64,000 nucleotides of DNA from Paenibacillus sp. yr247 (GCF_900103825.1 NZ_FNIF01000026.1:1-64000), one strand, 5' to 3'; positions 33,421-41,786 are shown, numbered from the stretch's first letter. The notes: a model not told the origin generated them from the letters alone. Translations and numbers: made by a program.

Positions 33421-34734
33421 TTATTTTAGTGCCCCTTCAATGGCTTTCTTCATATTAGCCCAACCTGTCGCAGGATCAATTTCACCGCGGACGACCTTAT
33501 TCCAAGCTTCTTGTCCGATAATGGTCTGCAGATCGTTAAACTTAGGATTATCCATCGGAGGAACGGCATTAGGAACATTCTCCGCATAAGGTTTCAATTG
33601 TGCGTTCTTATCCAAGATAGCTTTAAAGGAGTCATTCGTTGTCAAGTCGTCACGCGCAGGCGGCAGCTTGGTTTGATCGAACCATTGTGCATCATTCTTA
33701 GGATCGGAATAAACCCATTTGACGAAATCTAGCGCTGCTGCTTGCTGTTCCTTCGTAGCGGAAGCATAAATAACTAACCCTTTTGTATCCGCAAAAGTCT
33801 TGGAAGTTTTCGGATCTGCACCATCCGGTACCGGAGGCATGGACAAGGTATAGTTCTCGTTGTATTTCATGTTAGGGAATTTCTCTGCCCAGTTCGTGAA
33901 AGTCCAAGGTCCCAAGTCAATAAACAAGCTGGTTCCTGTCTCAAAAGGATCGGCAACGTTCTGTGCCAGAATCCCTTTATTCTTACGAAGATCATCGATG
34001 AATTTAAGAGTGGCTACACCCGCGTTGTCATCTCCAACGAATTTGTTTCCTTCAATAAACTTATTTCCGTTTGAAGCGGCATCATAGATCATAAAAAAGT
34101 CAAACCATCTCTTCCAAGCGGTAGGATCCGCCAAATCAGCCTTGGCCCAGAAAAATTTATCCGGGTATTTCGCCTTCAACTTCGCATTCACGGCCATAAT
34201 TTCACTGTACGTCTGTGGCGGAGTAGTGTATCCCAGCTCTTTCAGAATATCTAATCTCCAGCCGAACAGCATTGCATTGGAGTAGATCGGAAGAACATAT
34301 TGATGACCATCGGCAAATTGCCAAGGCTTGATGGTACTTGACATCATACGTGCAGTAACGATGTCATTAAAGCCAGTTAAAGTATCTAAAGGTACCAATG
34401 CCTTACTTGCAGCTAATTGAGCACCAAAGCCACGGTTGATATTCTCTGAAATTGTAGGTGCGCTTCCACCGGCAATAGCAGCTTGGATCGTAGCCTCTGA
34501 GCTTGGGGACTCTTTAATGACACTAACATTAATCTTGACCTTTGGATTTGTCTGCTCATACGCTTTGGCCGTCTTCTGCCAAAAGGCTTGTTGAGTAGGA
34601 TTGGTTGCCGCCCAGAATTCAATCGTGGTAACTCCGTTTACTGTTGAGGGTGTATTGCCCTTCTTCGAAGCGCAAGCGGTTAGCAAGGAGAATACCATTA
34701 TGACGGCAATCAGCCCGCAAATATTTCTTTTCAT
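33421..34734 (-). CDS. Sugar-binding lipoprotein of ABC transporter
   Basis: 437 residues, family 1 extracellular solute-binding protein. The signal peptide MKRNICGLIAVIMVFSLLTAC ends in a lipobox LTAC. Mature sequence shows ITEFWAATNPTQQAFW-like binding strands and a C-terminal IGQEAWNKVVRGEIDPATGW segment common to this group. Start at 34734 after GAGGAG; the frame is open 36 codons further but has no site. First gene of the GH130 operon: binding protein, two permeases, DUF1861, GH130. No regulator is linked. Confidence 0.92.
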   Translation of the reverse strand: MKRNICGLIAVIMVFSLLTACASKKGNTPSTVNGVTTIEFWAATNPTQQAFWQKTAKAYEQTNPKVKINVSVIKESPSSEATIQAAIAGGSAPTISENINRGFGAQLAASKALVPLDTLTGFNDIVTARMMSSTIKPWQFADGHQYVLPIYSNAMLFGWRLDILKELGYTTPPQTYSEIMAVNAKLKAKYPDKFFWAKADLADPTAWKRWFDFFMIYDAASNGNKFIEGNKFVGDDNAGVATLKFIDDLRKNKGILAQNVADPFETGTSLFIDLGPWTFTNWAEKFPNMKYNENYTLSMPPVPDGADPKTSKTFADTKGLVIYASATKEQQAAALDFVKWVYSDPKNDAQWFDQTKLPPARDDLTTNDSFKAILDKNAQLKPYAENVPNAVPPMDNPKFNDLQTIIGQEAWNKVVRGEIDPATGWANMKKAIEGALK

Positions 34735-34900
34735 CAATTTAGATCTCCTCTTTCTGTTGCTGTTGTTGTTCAAAACTTTGAAACTTGAAGCATTGATACT
34801 GGAATTTGTAATGTGATTAAAATTTATACGTAGTTTCTGCATTCATTGATTTTTTATGCTCTTTAGATTTGCGAATGCTTTATTCTTCACAACAAACAAA

Positions 34901-34949
34901 AAAAGCAACCCAATCCGGTCAAGAATCTCCGAAGTGAGTTACTTTTTTT
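34901..34949. terminator. Terminator between Met-Pro protein and sugar operon
   Basis: GCAACCCAATCCGG pairs over about 14 bp, with G-U pairs, to CCGAAGTGAGTTAC. Seven or more Ts follow on each strand. It ends the Met-Pro repeat gene on the minus strand. Confidence 0.85.
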
Positions 34950-34964
34950 ATAGCGATTAACCAA

Positions 34965-35282
34965 CTAACATTTCGCAATAAATCCACGTGTAATAATGAC
35001 AAGCAAGATGAACAGAACAAGAATACTACCTGCTGATGAAGTGTAAGAACAGACAGCTACGGGCTTCGGGGCAACTGGTTTTGGAAAAACAAACGATGTT
35101 TGTTGGTAGGATGCGTGTAAATGAATATCATTGTGGACCGGGTGTTGCATAATAGGAGCTGGCGGCTGAACGGCTGGTAACGGCATAGGCATTGGCATTG
35201 GCATTGGCATTGGCATAGGCGTTGGCATTGGCATTGGCATTGGAGCTGGCATCGGATACGTTGGAGTTTTTACATATTCCAT
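34965..35282 (-). CDS. Met-Pro dipeptide-repeat protein with C-terminal membrane helix
   Basis: 105 residues. Residues about 9-34 are a nearly pure Met-Pro dipeptide repeat, encoded by tandem GGCATT-type hexamers. A His/Pro-rich middle (HPVHNDIHLHASY) follows and the protein ends with one hydrophobic helix, SAGSILVLFILLVIITRGF. That final helix resembles the YjcZ-type sporulation membrane peptides of Bacillales, so a spore-surface role is likely but unproved. The ATG follows AAGGAGGTG, an excellent site. Met, His and two Cys residues could also bind copper. It is monocistronic with its own terminator. Confidence 0.8.
   Translation of the reverse strand: MEYVKTPTYPMPAPMPMPMPTPMPMPMPMPMPMPLPAVQPPAPIMQHPVHNDIHLHASYQQTSFVFPKPVAPKPVAVCSYTSSAGSILVLFILLVIITRGFIAKC
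35178..35256. repeat. Hexamer tandem repeat inside the Met-Pro gene
   Basis: GGCATT, with GGCATA, GGCGTT and GGAGCT variants, repeats in tandem about a dozen times. It keeps the reading frame because the unit is 6 bp, so changes in copy number would shorten or lengthen the Met-Pro tract without frameshift. Confidence 0.85.
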
Positions 35283-35456
35283 GAAAGAGCACCTCCTTAT
35301 GTCTCGAACTAAGTTGTTATTGTTAAGGGTGGGTGAATAACTTACAACATCAGTCTATGGGGAAGCACCTACCTTGAACACGGTAAATACCCAGATCATC
35401 CAAAAATGGTTAGGTATCATGGGCGAACGAGCATACGAGCTGCTAACAAACGACAA

Positions 35457-35493
35457 AAAGGACTGTCCCTCATATCAGGGGCAGTCCTTTCGT
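35457..35493 (-). terminator. Terminator of the thioredoxin / MBL unit
   Basis: AAGGACTG-CCC pairs with GGG-CAGTCCTT around TCATATCA, with a T-run on the minus strand, just past the metallo-beta-lactamase gene stop. Confidence 0.9.
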
Positions 35494-35495
35494 TA

Positions 35496-36119
35496 TTACA
35501 CATATGGGTTGTTGTCTCGTTCGAAACCAATGGTTGTTTTGGCGCCATGCCCAGGATACACAACGACGTCGTCTTCGAGTACAAACAGTTTTTCTTGAAT
35601 GGAGTCGAGCAGCTCGTTGTTATCCCCGCCGGGCAGATCGGTTCGACCTACAGACAGTTTAAATAGGACATCACCGCTAAACAGGTGTTTGTCGTATAAG
35701 AAGCTCACACTTCCGGGTGAATGCCCGGGGGTATGGAATACCTTGAGTTTAATGCCTAGGAATTCGAGCGTTTGCCCTTCATCCAGCGCATATTCAGCCG
35801 GTTCCGTTTCAATCAGAGCACCGAGATCAGGCCAGCGCGCTGAGCCGTTTTTCTTCGGACTCGTCAGCCAATCGGCTTCCAGATCGTGAATATACACAGG
35901 ACAGCGTTTCAGCTTACGAATTTCATCGACACCACCAATGTGGTCAAAATGAGCATGCGTAAGGAGAATCGCTAAAATATCCAAATCGGCAATCTTTTTG
36001 ATAAGGGACTTAGGGTTCATACCGGGATCTATGATAATGCCCTTTTTCGTTTCCGGATCAGATAATAAATACGCATTCGTGCTTACTGGTCCTAATACGA
36101 ACGATTCTATGTTAATCAT
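35496..36119 (-). CDS. Metallo-beta-lactamase-fold hydrolase (YqgX/glyoxalase II-like)
   Basis: 207 residues. The metal motif THAHFDHIGG (about residues 54-63) is intact, followed by FHTPGHSPGS and a FSGDVLF Asp ligand, with the terminal VYPGHG His. This is the small hydroxyacylglutathione-hydrolase-like group (YqgX in Bacillus). Substrates are probably thioesters such as those of bacillithiol, which is inference. It lies 12 bases after the thioredoxin-like gene in the same unit. Confidence 0.9.
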   Translation of the reverse strand: MINIESFVLGPVSTNAYLLSDPETKKGIIIDPGMNPKSLIKKIADLDILAILLTHAHFDHIGGVDEIRKLKRCPVYIHDLEADWLTSPKKNGSARWPDLGALIETEPAEYALDEGQTLEFLGIKLKVFHTPGHSPGSVSFLYDKHLFSGDVLFKLSVGRTDLPGGDNNELLDSIQEKLFVLEDDVVVYPGHGAKTTIGFERDNNPYV

Positions 36120-36131
36120 CTAAATTCACCC

Positions 36132-36698
36132 TTAGAACGACTCGATTAATTCACGAAGTTCCTTCACAATAACAGCATGATATCCGTTACCTTCACCATA
36201 TTGACGGCCCATTTCGGCTCTGGCTAGTTGAATTTTTTCGTTATAATCTGCGGCTTCACGATCAGGATTTTCTTTCTTGAATTGTGTCATAATAGCTTGC
36301 ACATTTTGGGGACGAGGACCCCAGTGTCCTAGAACAAAACCACCCGTATCTGTAAACACAATGATAGGAATGGATCGACCGCCGCCAGTCAGAAACTGGT
36401 CAATAACGTCGTAGTTTTGCTCCATAATCAACACTTCCACAGGAATACCGCTGTTCTCCAGCGCTTTGAAGACGACAGGTACGTTGCGAACAACGTCGCC
36501 GCACCAATCTGCAGCAATAATCAGACAGCGCAGATCATCGCGGTTGTTCAGAGCATCGAAATACGCCTTATCCTCTTCATTATCCCATTCAAATCCATTG
36601 TAATAAGCTAAAAATTGCTCTTTATTTTTCTCCATGCTGTCAATGAATTGTTGCGGCTTTAAGCCTGTGCGCAGTTTGTTTGCAAGATTCGTACTCAT
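36132..36698 (-). CDS. Thioredoxin-fold protein with single active-site Cys
   Basis: 188 residues. A thioredoxin fold is suggested by LRCLIIAADWCGD, VPVVFKALENSGIPVEVLIM and the cis-Pro site RSIPIIVFTDTGG. In place of CxxC it reads CGDV, so only one Cys remains and it cannot form the classical internal disulfide; it may act as a monothiol or chaperone-like member of the thioredoxin_9 group. The ATG follows AGGAGGATG. It forms a unit with the metallo-hydrolase. Confidence 0.85.
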   Translation of the reverse strand: MSTNLANKLRTGLKPQQFIDSMEKNKEQFLAYYNGFEWDNEEDKAYFDALNNRDDLRCLIIAADWCGDVVRNVPVVFKALENSGIPVEVLIMEQNYDVIDQFLTGGGRSIPIIVFTDTGGFVLGHWGPRPQNVQAIMTQFKKENPDREAADYNEKIQLARAEMGRQYGEGNGYHAVIVKELRELIESF

Positions 36699-36816
36699 CG
36701 CTGCTCATCCTCCTAATATAGAGATCTTTGAACGTAGATCAAAGTCTCTCCTTTTTCGTGATTCTTCCTTTTTATTGTAACAAATTGAAACGTAAGCTCC
36801 AAATTATGGGACCGGC

Positions 36817-37416
36817 TTACGCTTTCCCTTTTCTTTTCAAATATAATTGATAACCCACATACGCAAGTGTCAAAATAATAGCTGCAATAATTAATGGTTT
36901 AATGAACGGCCCTGCTTTTTCATCAATCGTTTGCCAGTTATCTTTGAGCAGCATACCTAAGTAAACATATAGAATGGAGTATGGAATTAAGGCTAAACCC
37001 GTGTAGAGTGTAAACTTACCTAGGGGCATTTTGGCCATACCGCCGGGAAGGGATATCGCATGACGTACAATCGGAATAAATCTAGCTGTGAAGATCATCC
37101 CTGTTCCATAGCGGTTAAACCAACTCTCTGCTACATCAATATGATGCTTGCTGATGAGTAAATATTTGCCGTACTTCTCCAAGAAGGGTCTGCCTCCGTA
37201 GCGTCCGATCCAATAGAGCACAATTTGTGCTAATGTCCCGCCGATTACAGCACAAATAATAGCACCGATAAAGTTAATTTCACCTTTGGATACAAGATAG
37301 CCTGCATAAGCCAATAGCAGTTCGTTAGGGATTACTTCCAACATTAGTCCGAGGAAAATCCCCCAATACCCAAGCCCTTCCAAATAAAGCAAAACATTAT
37401 GAATAAATCCACTCAT
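36817..37416 (-). CDS. DedA family membrane protein
   Basis: 199 residues. Family marks: EVIPNELLLAYAGYLVSKG, GGTLAQIVLYWIGRYGGRPFLEKYGKYL, and the amphipathic TGMIFTARFIPIVRHAISLPGGMAKM. DedA proteins are polyprenyl- or phospholipid-flippase candidates of the VTT group in the cytoplasmic membrane, needed for undecaprenyl phosphate recycling and resistance to cationic peptides in other species. No partner gene is nearby. Confidence 0.92.
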   Translation of the reverse strand: MSGFIHNVLLYLEGLGYWGIFLGLMLEVIPNELLLAYAGYLVSKGEINFIGAIICAVIGGTLAQIVLYWIGRYGGRPFLEKYGKYLLISKHHIDVAESWFNRYGTGMIFTARFIPIVRHAISLPGGMAKMPLGKFTLYTGLALIPYSILYVYLGMLLKDNWQTIDEKAGPFIKPLIIAAIILTLAYVGYQLYLKRKGKA

Positions 37417-37602
37417 CCATAAACCCTCTCTTCACATTAATAAAAACATTCTATCACAGACGAGCTCTTAACAACCAGTTTACAGCTTCCTATGGGCTAA
37501 AAAGAAAGAAATGATATGCTCTTTGCAGGCGATTCATAATCATGCGCTGACAAGCCTCTGCATAAGATGTACAAGTATGTATGTACAGGAGGCGGAACCC
37601 CA

Positions 37603-38049
37603 ATGTCCCAAGTATGGATTGTTAAACGCAAGCATCTCTACCTAGCAGCCGCAGTACTGATCCTTCTCCTTTCCGGTGTGCTGTTTTTGAGCCGTGGGAA
37701 GATCCTTCCCACTCTGGCGGAACCCACTGCCGAAAGAACCATTCACATGGTTGTAGGTGAGTTCAAATCTACCACCAAAGACGGGAAAACGATCGAAGCC
37801 TATCGCTGGGATCCAGGCACCATCGTCATCCAAAAAGGCGAGAAAATCAAACTAAGCATCTACGGTGTAAACGGCGAGAGTCATCCTTTTCTTATTGAAG
37901 GAATGAACATTAGCGGGGAAGTCCAGAAGGGAAAAGAAACGGTTATCCATTTTACGGCCAATCAGGAAGGCACCTATCGCATTATTTGCTTGACGCACGC
38001 GGATATTGCTCACGGCGGCCCAATGATCGGTTATCTTGTGGTAGATTAG
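37603..38049 (+). CDS. Membrane-anchored cupredoxin-domain protein
   Basis: 148 residues. A single N-terminal helix anchors an external cupredoxin domain (about residues 45-148). The copper ligands are visible: His in GESHPFLIEG, then Cys, His and Met in IICLTHADIAHGGPMIGY. This resembles the copper-binding domain of cytochrome oxidase subunit II or nitrous oxide reductase-like proteins, but with a type 1-like single-Cys set. A role in copper handling or electron transfer at the membrane is likely. I start it at the ATG at 37603, 7 bases after AGGAGG. Confidence 0.85.
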   Translation: MSQVWIVKRKHLYLAAAVLILLLSGVLFLSRGKILPTLAEPTAERTIHMVVGEFKSTTKDGKTIEAYRWDPGTIVIQKGEKIKLSIYGVNGESHPFLIEGMNISGEVQKGKETVIHFTANQEGTYRIICLTHADIAHGGPMIGYLVVD

Positions 38050-38146
38050 TAAACTCTTAGAATCAACCTCCTCAATTGGGCACCTTAGGTTCTAGTCTTC
38101 AGTGGCTCCGCGCCCGCTCCATGCATACAAATAGCATAGAGGGAGT

Positions 38147-38473
38147 GTGGATACCGTTATGAACAATAAGCAGAGTGAAAAACATAAGCAGCAGTTCCCC
38201 AGCGCACGTGGAATTCGAAGGGCTTGCAGCAAGGAATTATATCGTACAGTGAAGCGTTTGAAAATATGGATATCCCCGGCGCAACTCAAGGCCGCTGAGG
38301 AGCTTTACGTGAAAAAGGTCATGCTAAATCTTCCTTTTATCGTCGAGAACGGCAGTAACCGCAAAGCGCTTTCCGACTGGTTTGACGAAAACGTAGGACC
38401 GGAAATTGCTCCGATTTGGAACGTTGAGCTCGAGGTATTGAACCATGCGTTTCGCGACGCATTCGGCGGGTAA
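38147..38473 (+). CDS. Unknown small Paenibacillus-type protein
   Basis: 104-108 residues, family not recognised. It has a basic N-terminal part (SARGIRRACSKELYRTVKRLKIW) and then an acidic helix-rich region with a conserved-looking FIVENGSNRKALSDWFDENVGPEI. No membrane segment or known catalytic motif. The start is either GTG at 38147 or ATG at 38159; GAGGGAG ends one base before the first and 13 before the second. It ends before a clear terminator and stands alone. Confidence 0.75.
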   Translation: MDTVMNNKQSEKHKQQFPSARGIRRACSKELYRTVKRLKIWISPAQLKAAEELYVKKVMLNLPFIVENGSNRKALSDWFDENVGPEIAPIWNVELEVLNHAFRDAFGG

Positions 38474-38476
38474 AGC

Positions 38477-38520
38477 AAAGAAGGCCATGGGTATGTTAGA
38501 CATACGCCACGACCTTCTTT
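38477..38520. terminator. Bidirectional terminator
   Basis: AAAGAAGG and CCTTCTTT form the base of a hairpin with an inner GTATG/CATAC stem. It serves both the small plus-strand gene and the alpha-galactosidase gene on the minus strand. Confidence 0.85.
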
Positions 38521-38533
38521 TTCATATGAAAAC

Positions 38534-39832
38534 TTAAGAGTATTCAGGCAGCCATTTGCCGTGTGCTTCAATTAACTCATCACACATTGATTTGATATCA
38601 TCTATCGACAGCTCTGCTGCTGTATGTGGATCCAACATTGCCGCATGATAAATGTGCTCACGTTTACGTGTGATTGCAGCTTCAATTGTCAGCAGCTGCG
38701 TATTGATGTTCGTACGGTTAAGCGCTGCAAGCTGCGGTGGTAGATCTCCTACATAGGTAGGCGTAACACCGTTGCGATCTACTAGACAAGGAACTTCAAC
38801 GCAGGCTTCGCGTGGCAAGTTCGTAATTAAGCCGGTATTCATAACGTTACCGCCGATTTTGAACGGAATATCCGTCTCGATCGCTTCGAATATGTACGAT
38901 GCATACTCATGGGAACGTACATGCGTTAAACTCGCATCGTTCACAAGGTCCTCGCGCATTTGTTTCCATCTGCTAATTTGCTCGATACACCGGCGCGGAT
39001 ACTCGTCGAGCGGAATGTTAAAGCGCTCAACCAGCTCTGGATAATTTCGTTTGATGAAGTACGGATGGTACTCGGCGTTATGCTCGGAAGATTCCGTAAT
39101 ATAATAACCGAAATTCAGCATCATTTCGTAACGAACCATATCTGAGTGCTTCTCTTTCTGTTTCTCAGCTGCCCGCTTCTTAATCTCCGGATAGAGGTCG
39201 ACGCCGTCCTTCGTCACTTCAAGCAGCCACGCCATATGGTTAATACCTGCGATTTTGGCTTTAACCCCTTCTCGATCAATGCCCAAACTCTTGAATAGCT
39301 CTGGCACACAAGACTGCACGCTATGACACAAGCCAACTGTACGAACACCGCCATAAGTGTTCATCACATTCGTTAAAACAGCCATTGGATTCGTGTAATT
39401 TAGGAACAAAGCATCTGGGCATACCTCACGAACATCCGCAGCAAAATCCAGCATCACAGGAATCGTTCGGAGATTACGGAAAATCCCCCCAATGCCGACC
39501 GTATCAGCAATCGTTTGACGCAGACCATACTTTTTAGGAATTTCAAAATCGGTAATCGTACATGGATCATAACCACCAACTTGGATGGCGTTCACGACAT
39601 ATTTGGCTCCGCTCAGAGCTTCCTTACGATCCGTATACGCTTTCACAACAGACGTGCTGCCGCTTGTTTTTTTGATGTTATTCAGCATGTTGGCTGAATC
39701 CTGCAGACGTTCATGATCAATATCAAAGAGAGCGATTTCAAAGCCTTGCAGCGCGGGTGTGAGCAAGCAATCCCCAAGGACATTTTTTGCAAAAACCGTA
39801 CTGCCGGCACCTAGAAAAGTAATCTTGGACAT
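38534..39832 (-). CDS. melA: Alpha-galactosidase / glycosidase, GH4 family
   Basis: 432 residues. N-terminal dinucleotide site FLGAGSTVFAKN, the family's Mn2+-binding residues in LCHSVQSC and INHMAW, and NYTNPMAVL are present. GH4 enzymes use NAD+ and Mn2+ with redox-assisted hydrolysis; the sequence suggests the MelA (alpha-galactosidase) branch. I start it at the ATG at 39832, nine bases after GGAGGAG; the ATG at 39850 overlaps the site. Its divergent neighbour is an AraC regulator. The sugar importer for its substrate is not nearby. Confidence 0.92.
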   Translation of the reverse strand: MSKITFLGAGSTVFAKNVLGDCLLTPALQGFEIALFDIDHERLQDSANMLNNIKKTSGSTSVVKAYTDRKEALSGAKYVVNAIQVGGYDPCTITDFEIPKKYGLRQTIADTVGIGGIFRNLRTIPVMLDFAADVREVCPDALFLNYTNPMAVLTNVMNTYGGVRTVGLCHSVQSCVPELFKSLGIDREGVKAKIAGINHMAWLLEVTKDGVDLYPEIKKRAAEKQKEKHSDMVRYEMMLNFGYYITESSEHNAEYHPYFIKRNYPELVERFNIPLDEYPRRCIEQISRWKQMREDLVNDASLTHVRSHEYASYIFEAIETDIPFKIGGNVMNTGLITNLPREACVEVPCLVDRNGVTPTYVGDLPPQLAALNRTNINTQLLTIEAAITRKREHIYHAAMLDPHTAAELSIDDIKSMCDELIEAHGKWLPEYS

Positions 39833-39899
39833 GTTATGAATCTCCTCCATTATGTGGTTTTTTTCATATCTTCACTATATCGCAGGACGCCTCGGAAGC

Positions 39900-39927
39900 A
39901 TATGGATTGAACGAACTCCAATATGGA
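39900..39927. promoter_or_regulatory. Likely AraC-type operator, 21-bp-spaced direct repeat
   Basis: ATATGGA occurs at 39900-39906 and again at 39921-39927, exactly 21 bp apart, i.e. two helical turns. It lies between the divergent alpha-galactosidase gene and the AraC regulator, immediately upstream of the -35 position for a -10-like TATAGT on the minus strand (39874-39879). No good -35 box is seen, as expected for an activator-dependent promoter. Confidence 0.5.
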
Positions 39928-39978
39928 CATTTGTAGTTTATTGATGTACCCTAAAAGCAAAAACAAAAAGAGGTTTCT

Positions 39979-40836
39979 ATGAATCCGGATCATTCCTATT
40001 TCACCGTCAATATTAATCCACATCATAGTAACAGTGAGCTGTCCGTACTTTTCAGCGGAGAAGGCAAGCCCATTCCTCTACATAAAATGGGACCCGCTGT
40101 GCATGATTATTATCTTATTCATACGGTGCTTTCGGGTGAAGGTACTTTCGAGATGCACAATCGTACTTATCAATGCGCCGCTGGGGACACCTTTGTCATT
40201 TATCCTGGGGAGTTGTTCAGCTATACGGCAGACAGTCGTCATCCTTGGCACTATACTTGGGCTGCCTTTTCCGGTCGAGCAGCAGGAACGATGCTTTCGC
40301 AAATCGGCGTCTCACCGCAGCAGGCCGTCATTTCAGGGAGTAACCCCCGCTCCGTACGTCATCATTACCGCCGCATCCGCTCCTGCTTTCAGCAGTCTAC
40401 TTTCCCTGTACTTGAAGACATGGAAGCTACAGGTTGGCTTCGCTTATTGATCCGAGAACTCGGGCGGACAAATGCCCATAGGATGACAGTTAAACCTACC
40501 TCCGAAACGGATATCGAGCGTCAAGTCGGGCAAGCGGTCCGCTACTTAGAGCTGCAATACACCCAAGCCGTCTCTATTGAGGAGCTCGCACGCACACTTG
40601 GCTACCATCGCACGTATTTATGCAAAATGTTCAAACTATCCACGGGCTTCGCCCCGATGCAGTATTTATTCAAAATTCGCATGGAACGCGCCAAACAGCT
40701 ATTGGAGACGTCAATGACTATTGATCAAGTCGCCTCTTCGGTCGGCTTCAATGATGCACTATATTTCTCCAAGCAATTCCACAAATGGAGTGGTAGCGCA
40801 CCTTCGGTGTATCGCAAAGAACAGAAATCGTTGTAG
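39979..40836 (+). CDS. AraC-family transcriptional regulator
   Basis: 285 residues. An N-terminal cupin-type sugar-sensing domain (residues about 18-110, with HTVLSGEGTFE and GDTFVIYPGE) is followed by two AraC helix-turn-helix motifs (about 185-285: IEELARTLGYHRTYLCKMFK and TIDQVASSVGFNDALYFSKQFHKWSG). Start after AGAGG. It is divergent to the alpha-galactosidase gene; control of that gene in response to its sugar is likely. Confidence 0.92.
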   Translation: MNPDHSYFTVNINPHHSNSELSVLFSGEGKPIPLHKMGPAVHDYYLIHTVLSGEGTFEMHNRTYQCAAGDTFVIYPGELFSYTADSRHPWHYTWAAFSGRAAGTMLSQIGVSPQQAVISGSNPRSVRHHYRRIRSCFQQSTFPVLEDMEATGWLRLLIRELGRTNAHRMTVKPTSETDIERQVGQAVRYLELQYTQAVSIEELARTLGYHRTYLCKMFKLSTGFAPMQYLFKIRMERAKQLLETSMTIDQVASSVGFNDALYFSKQFHKWSGSAPSVYRKEQKSL

Positions 40837-40895
40837 ATGACTATAACGCACTCACGTTCCGTTTGGAACAGTCCAAGAGCTGCTCGGATTCAATA

Positions 40896-40938
40896 GAAAA
40901 AGCCTCCAACCCTAAAAATCGCATTGGGGCTGGAGGCT
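40896..40938 (-). terminator. Terminator upstream of NAD-binding gene tail
   Basis: AGCCTCCA-CCC and GGG-TGGAGGCT pair; a T-run follows on the minus strand only. Confidence 0.8.
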
Positions 40939-40945
40939 CATTCCA

Positions 40946-41044
40946 TTAAATTTCGATATCCACAATTAAACTATCAACTCTGCCTACTTCTCTAATATAC
41001 GCAGCAACCGCTTGGTGCTCCGGGTTAGGACCATAAGCGTACGT
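40946..41044 (-). pseudogene. C-terminal gene remnant
   Basis: A 32-codon minus-strand frame reads TYAYGPNPEHQAVAAYIREV and ends VDIEI before a stop and the terminator at 40896-40938. A stop codon lies two codons upstream and no start codon is present, so it looks like the last part of a lost gene that kept its terminator. The family is not recognised. Confidence 0.35.
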
Positions 41045-41081
41045 TAATTATAATGGAATAAGATTCATTCCAACTGCCTTT

Positions 41082-41762
41082 TTATTTCGCCGCCAGCTCA
41101 GCAATCTGAGCGGATAGTAGCACATGTGCGCCGGCTTGGCCTGACTTTGCGGATTTAATTAATCCAGTGGCGATTATTTTCGCATGAATGGGTCGGTAAG
41201 TCCTTAGTCTTCCAATCAAAAGTGGGGAAATTGCTCGTGATACAAGGCTTCCCAGCTTCTCACCTACTCGGACTTCATCTCGATCCCCTAGAATAAGAGA
41301 AGGACGCAGCATATATAGCGCACGGAGGTTAAGCGCCTTGAGTCCTTGCTCTACTTCTCCTTTTACCCGATTGTAGAAAATCGAGGATGTGCGGCTCGCT
41401 CCCATCGCAGTCACAATGGCAAAAGCATCTGCCTTACCTTGACTAGCGATTTCGCCCAGTTTAATGGGGTATTCCAAGTCCACTTTTCGAAATTGCTCTT
41501 GGGATCCGGCCTTCTTGATCGTTGTCCCCAGTGTACAAAACACATGAGCATGTTCCATGACAGAGGGTTCAATAATAGCATCTAGATTGCTGTAATCCGT
41601 TACGATTTGAACCAACTTCTCATTTCCACGGAGATGACTGACTTGTATGTTTTTACGAACCAGCGCAATTACTTGATCATAGGCACTGTCTTCCAAAAGC
41701 AGCCCGATCAGCTCACGACCAACTAATCCGGTGCCGCCTGCTACAATAGCTGTCATTCCCAT
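41082..41762 (-). CDS. NAD(P)-binding Rossmann protein, HTATIP2-like
   Basis: 226 residues of the atypical short-chain dehydrogenase group. Nucleotide motif VAGGTGLVGRELIGL near residue 10; HVFCTLGTTIKKAGSQE and FRKVDLEYPIKLGEIA typical of the Tip30/oxidoreductase HTATIP2-like group; ASRTSSIFYNRVKGEVEQ with a Tyr-x3-Lys-like pair (Tyr and Lys spaced four apart). Start after GGAGG with eight bases spacing. Substrate unknown. It follows the RDD gene on the same strand by 24 bases. Confidence 0.88.
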   Translation of the reverse strand: MGMTAIVAGGTGLVGRELIGLLLEDSAYDQVIALVRKNIQVSHLRGNEKLVQIVTDYSNLDAIIEPSVMEHAHVFCTLGTTIKKAGSQEQFRKVDLEYPIKLGEIASQGKADAFAIVTAMGASRTSSIFYNRVKGEVEQGLKALNLRALYMLRPSLILGDRDEVRVGEKLGSLVSRAISPLLIGRLRTYRPIHAKIIATGLIKSAKSGQAGAHVLLSAQIAELAAK

Positions 41763-41786
41763 AATGTGAGCCTCCTAGAGCTGTAT

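Noticed and set aside
35178-35256. Possible CRISPR-like array
   Set aside because: The repeats are 6 bp in direct tandem without spacers and encode Met-Pro dipeptides.
35374-35598. 74-codon plus-strand frame over the terminator of the metallo-hydrolase gene
   Set aside because: It runs through the terminator and into the antisense of the hydrolase gene; the Ser-rich tail is a shadow.
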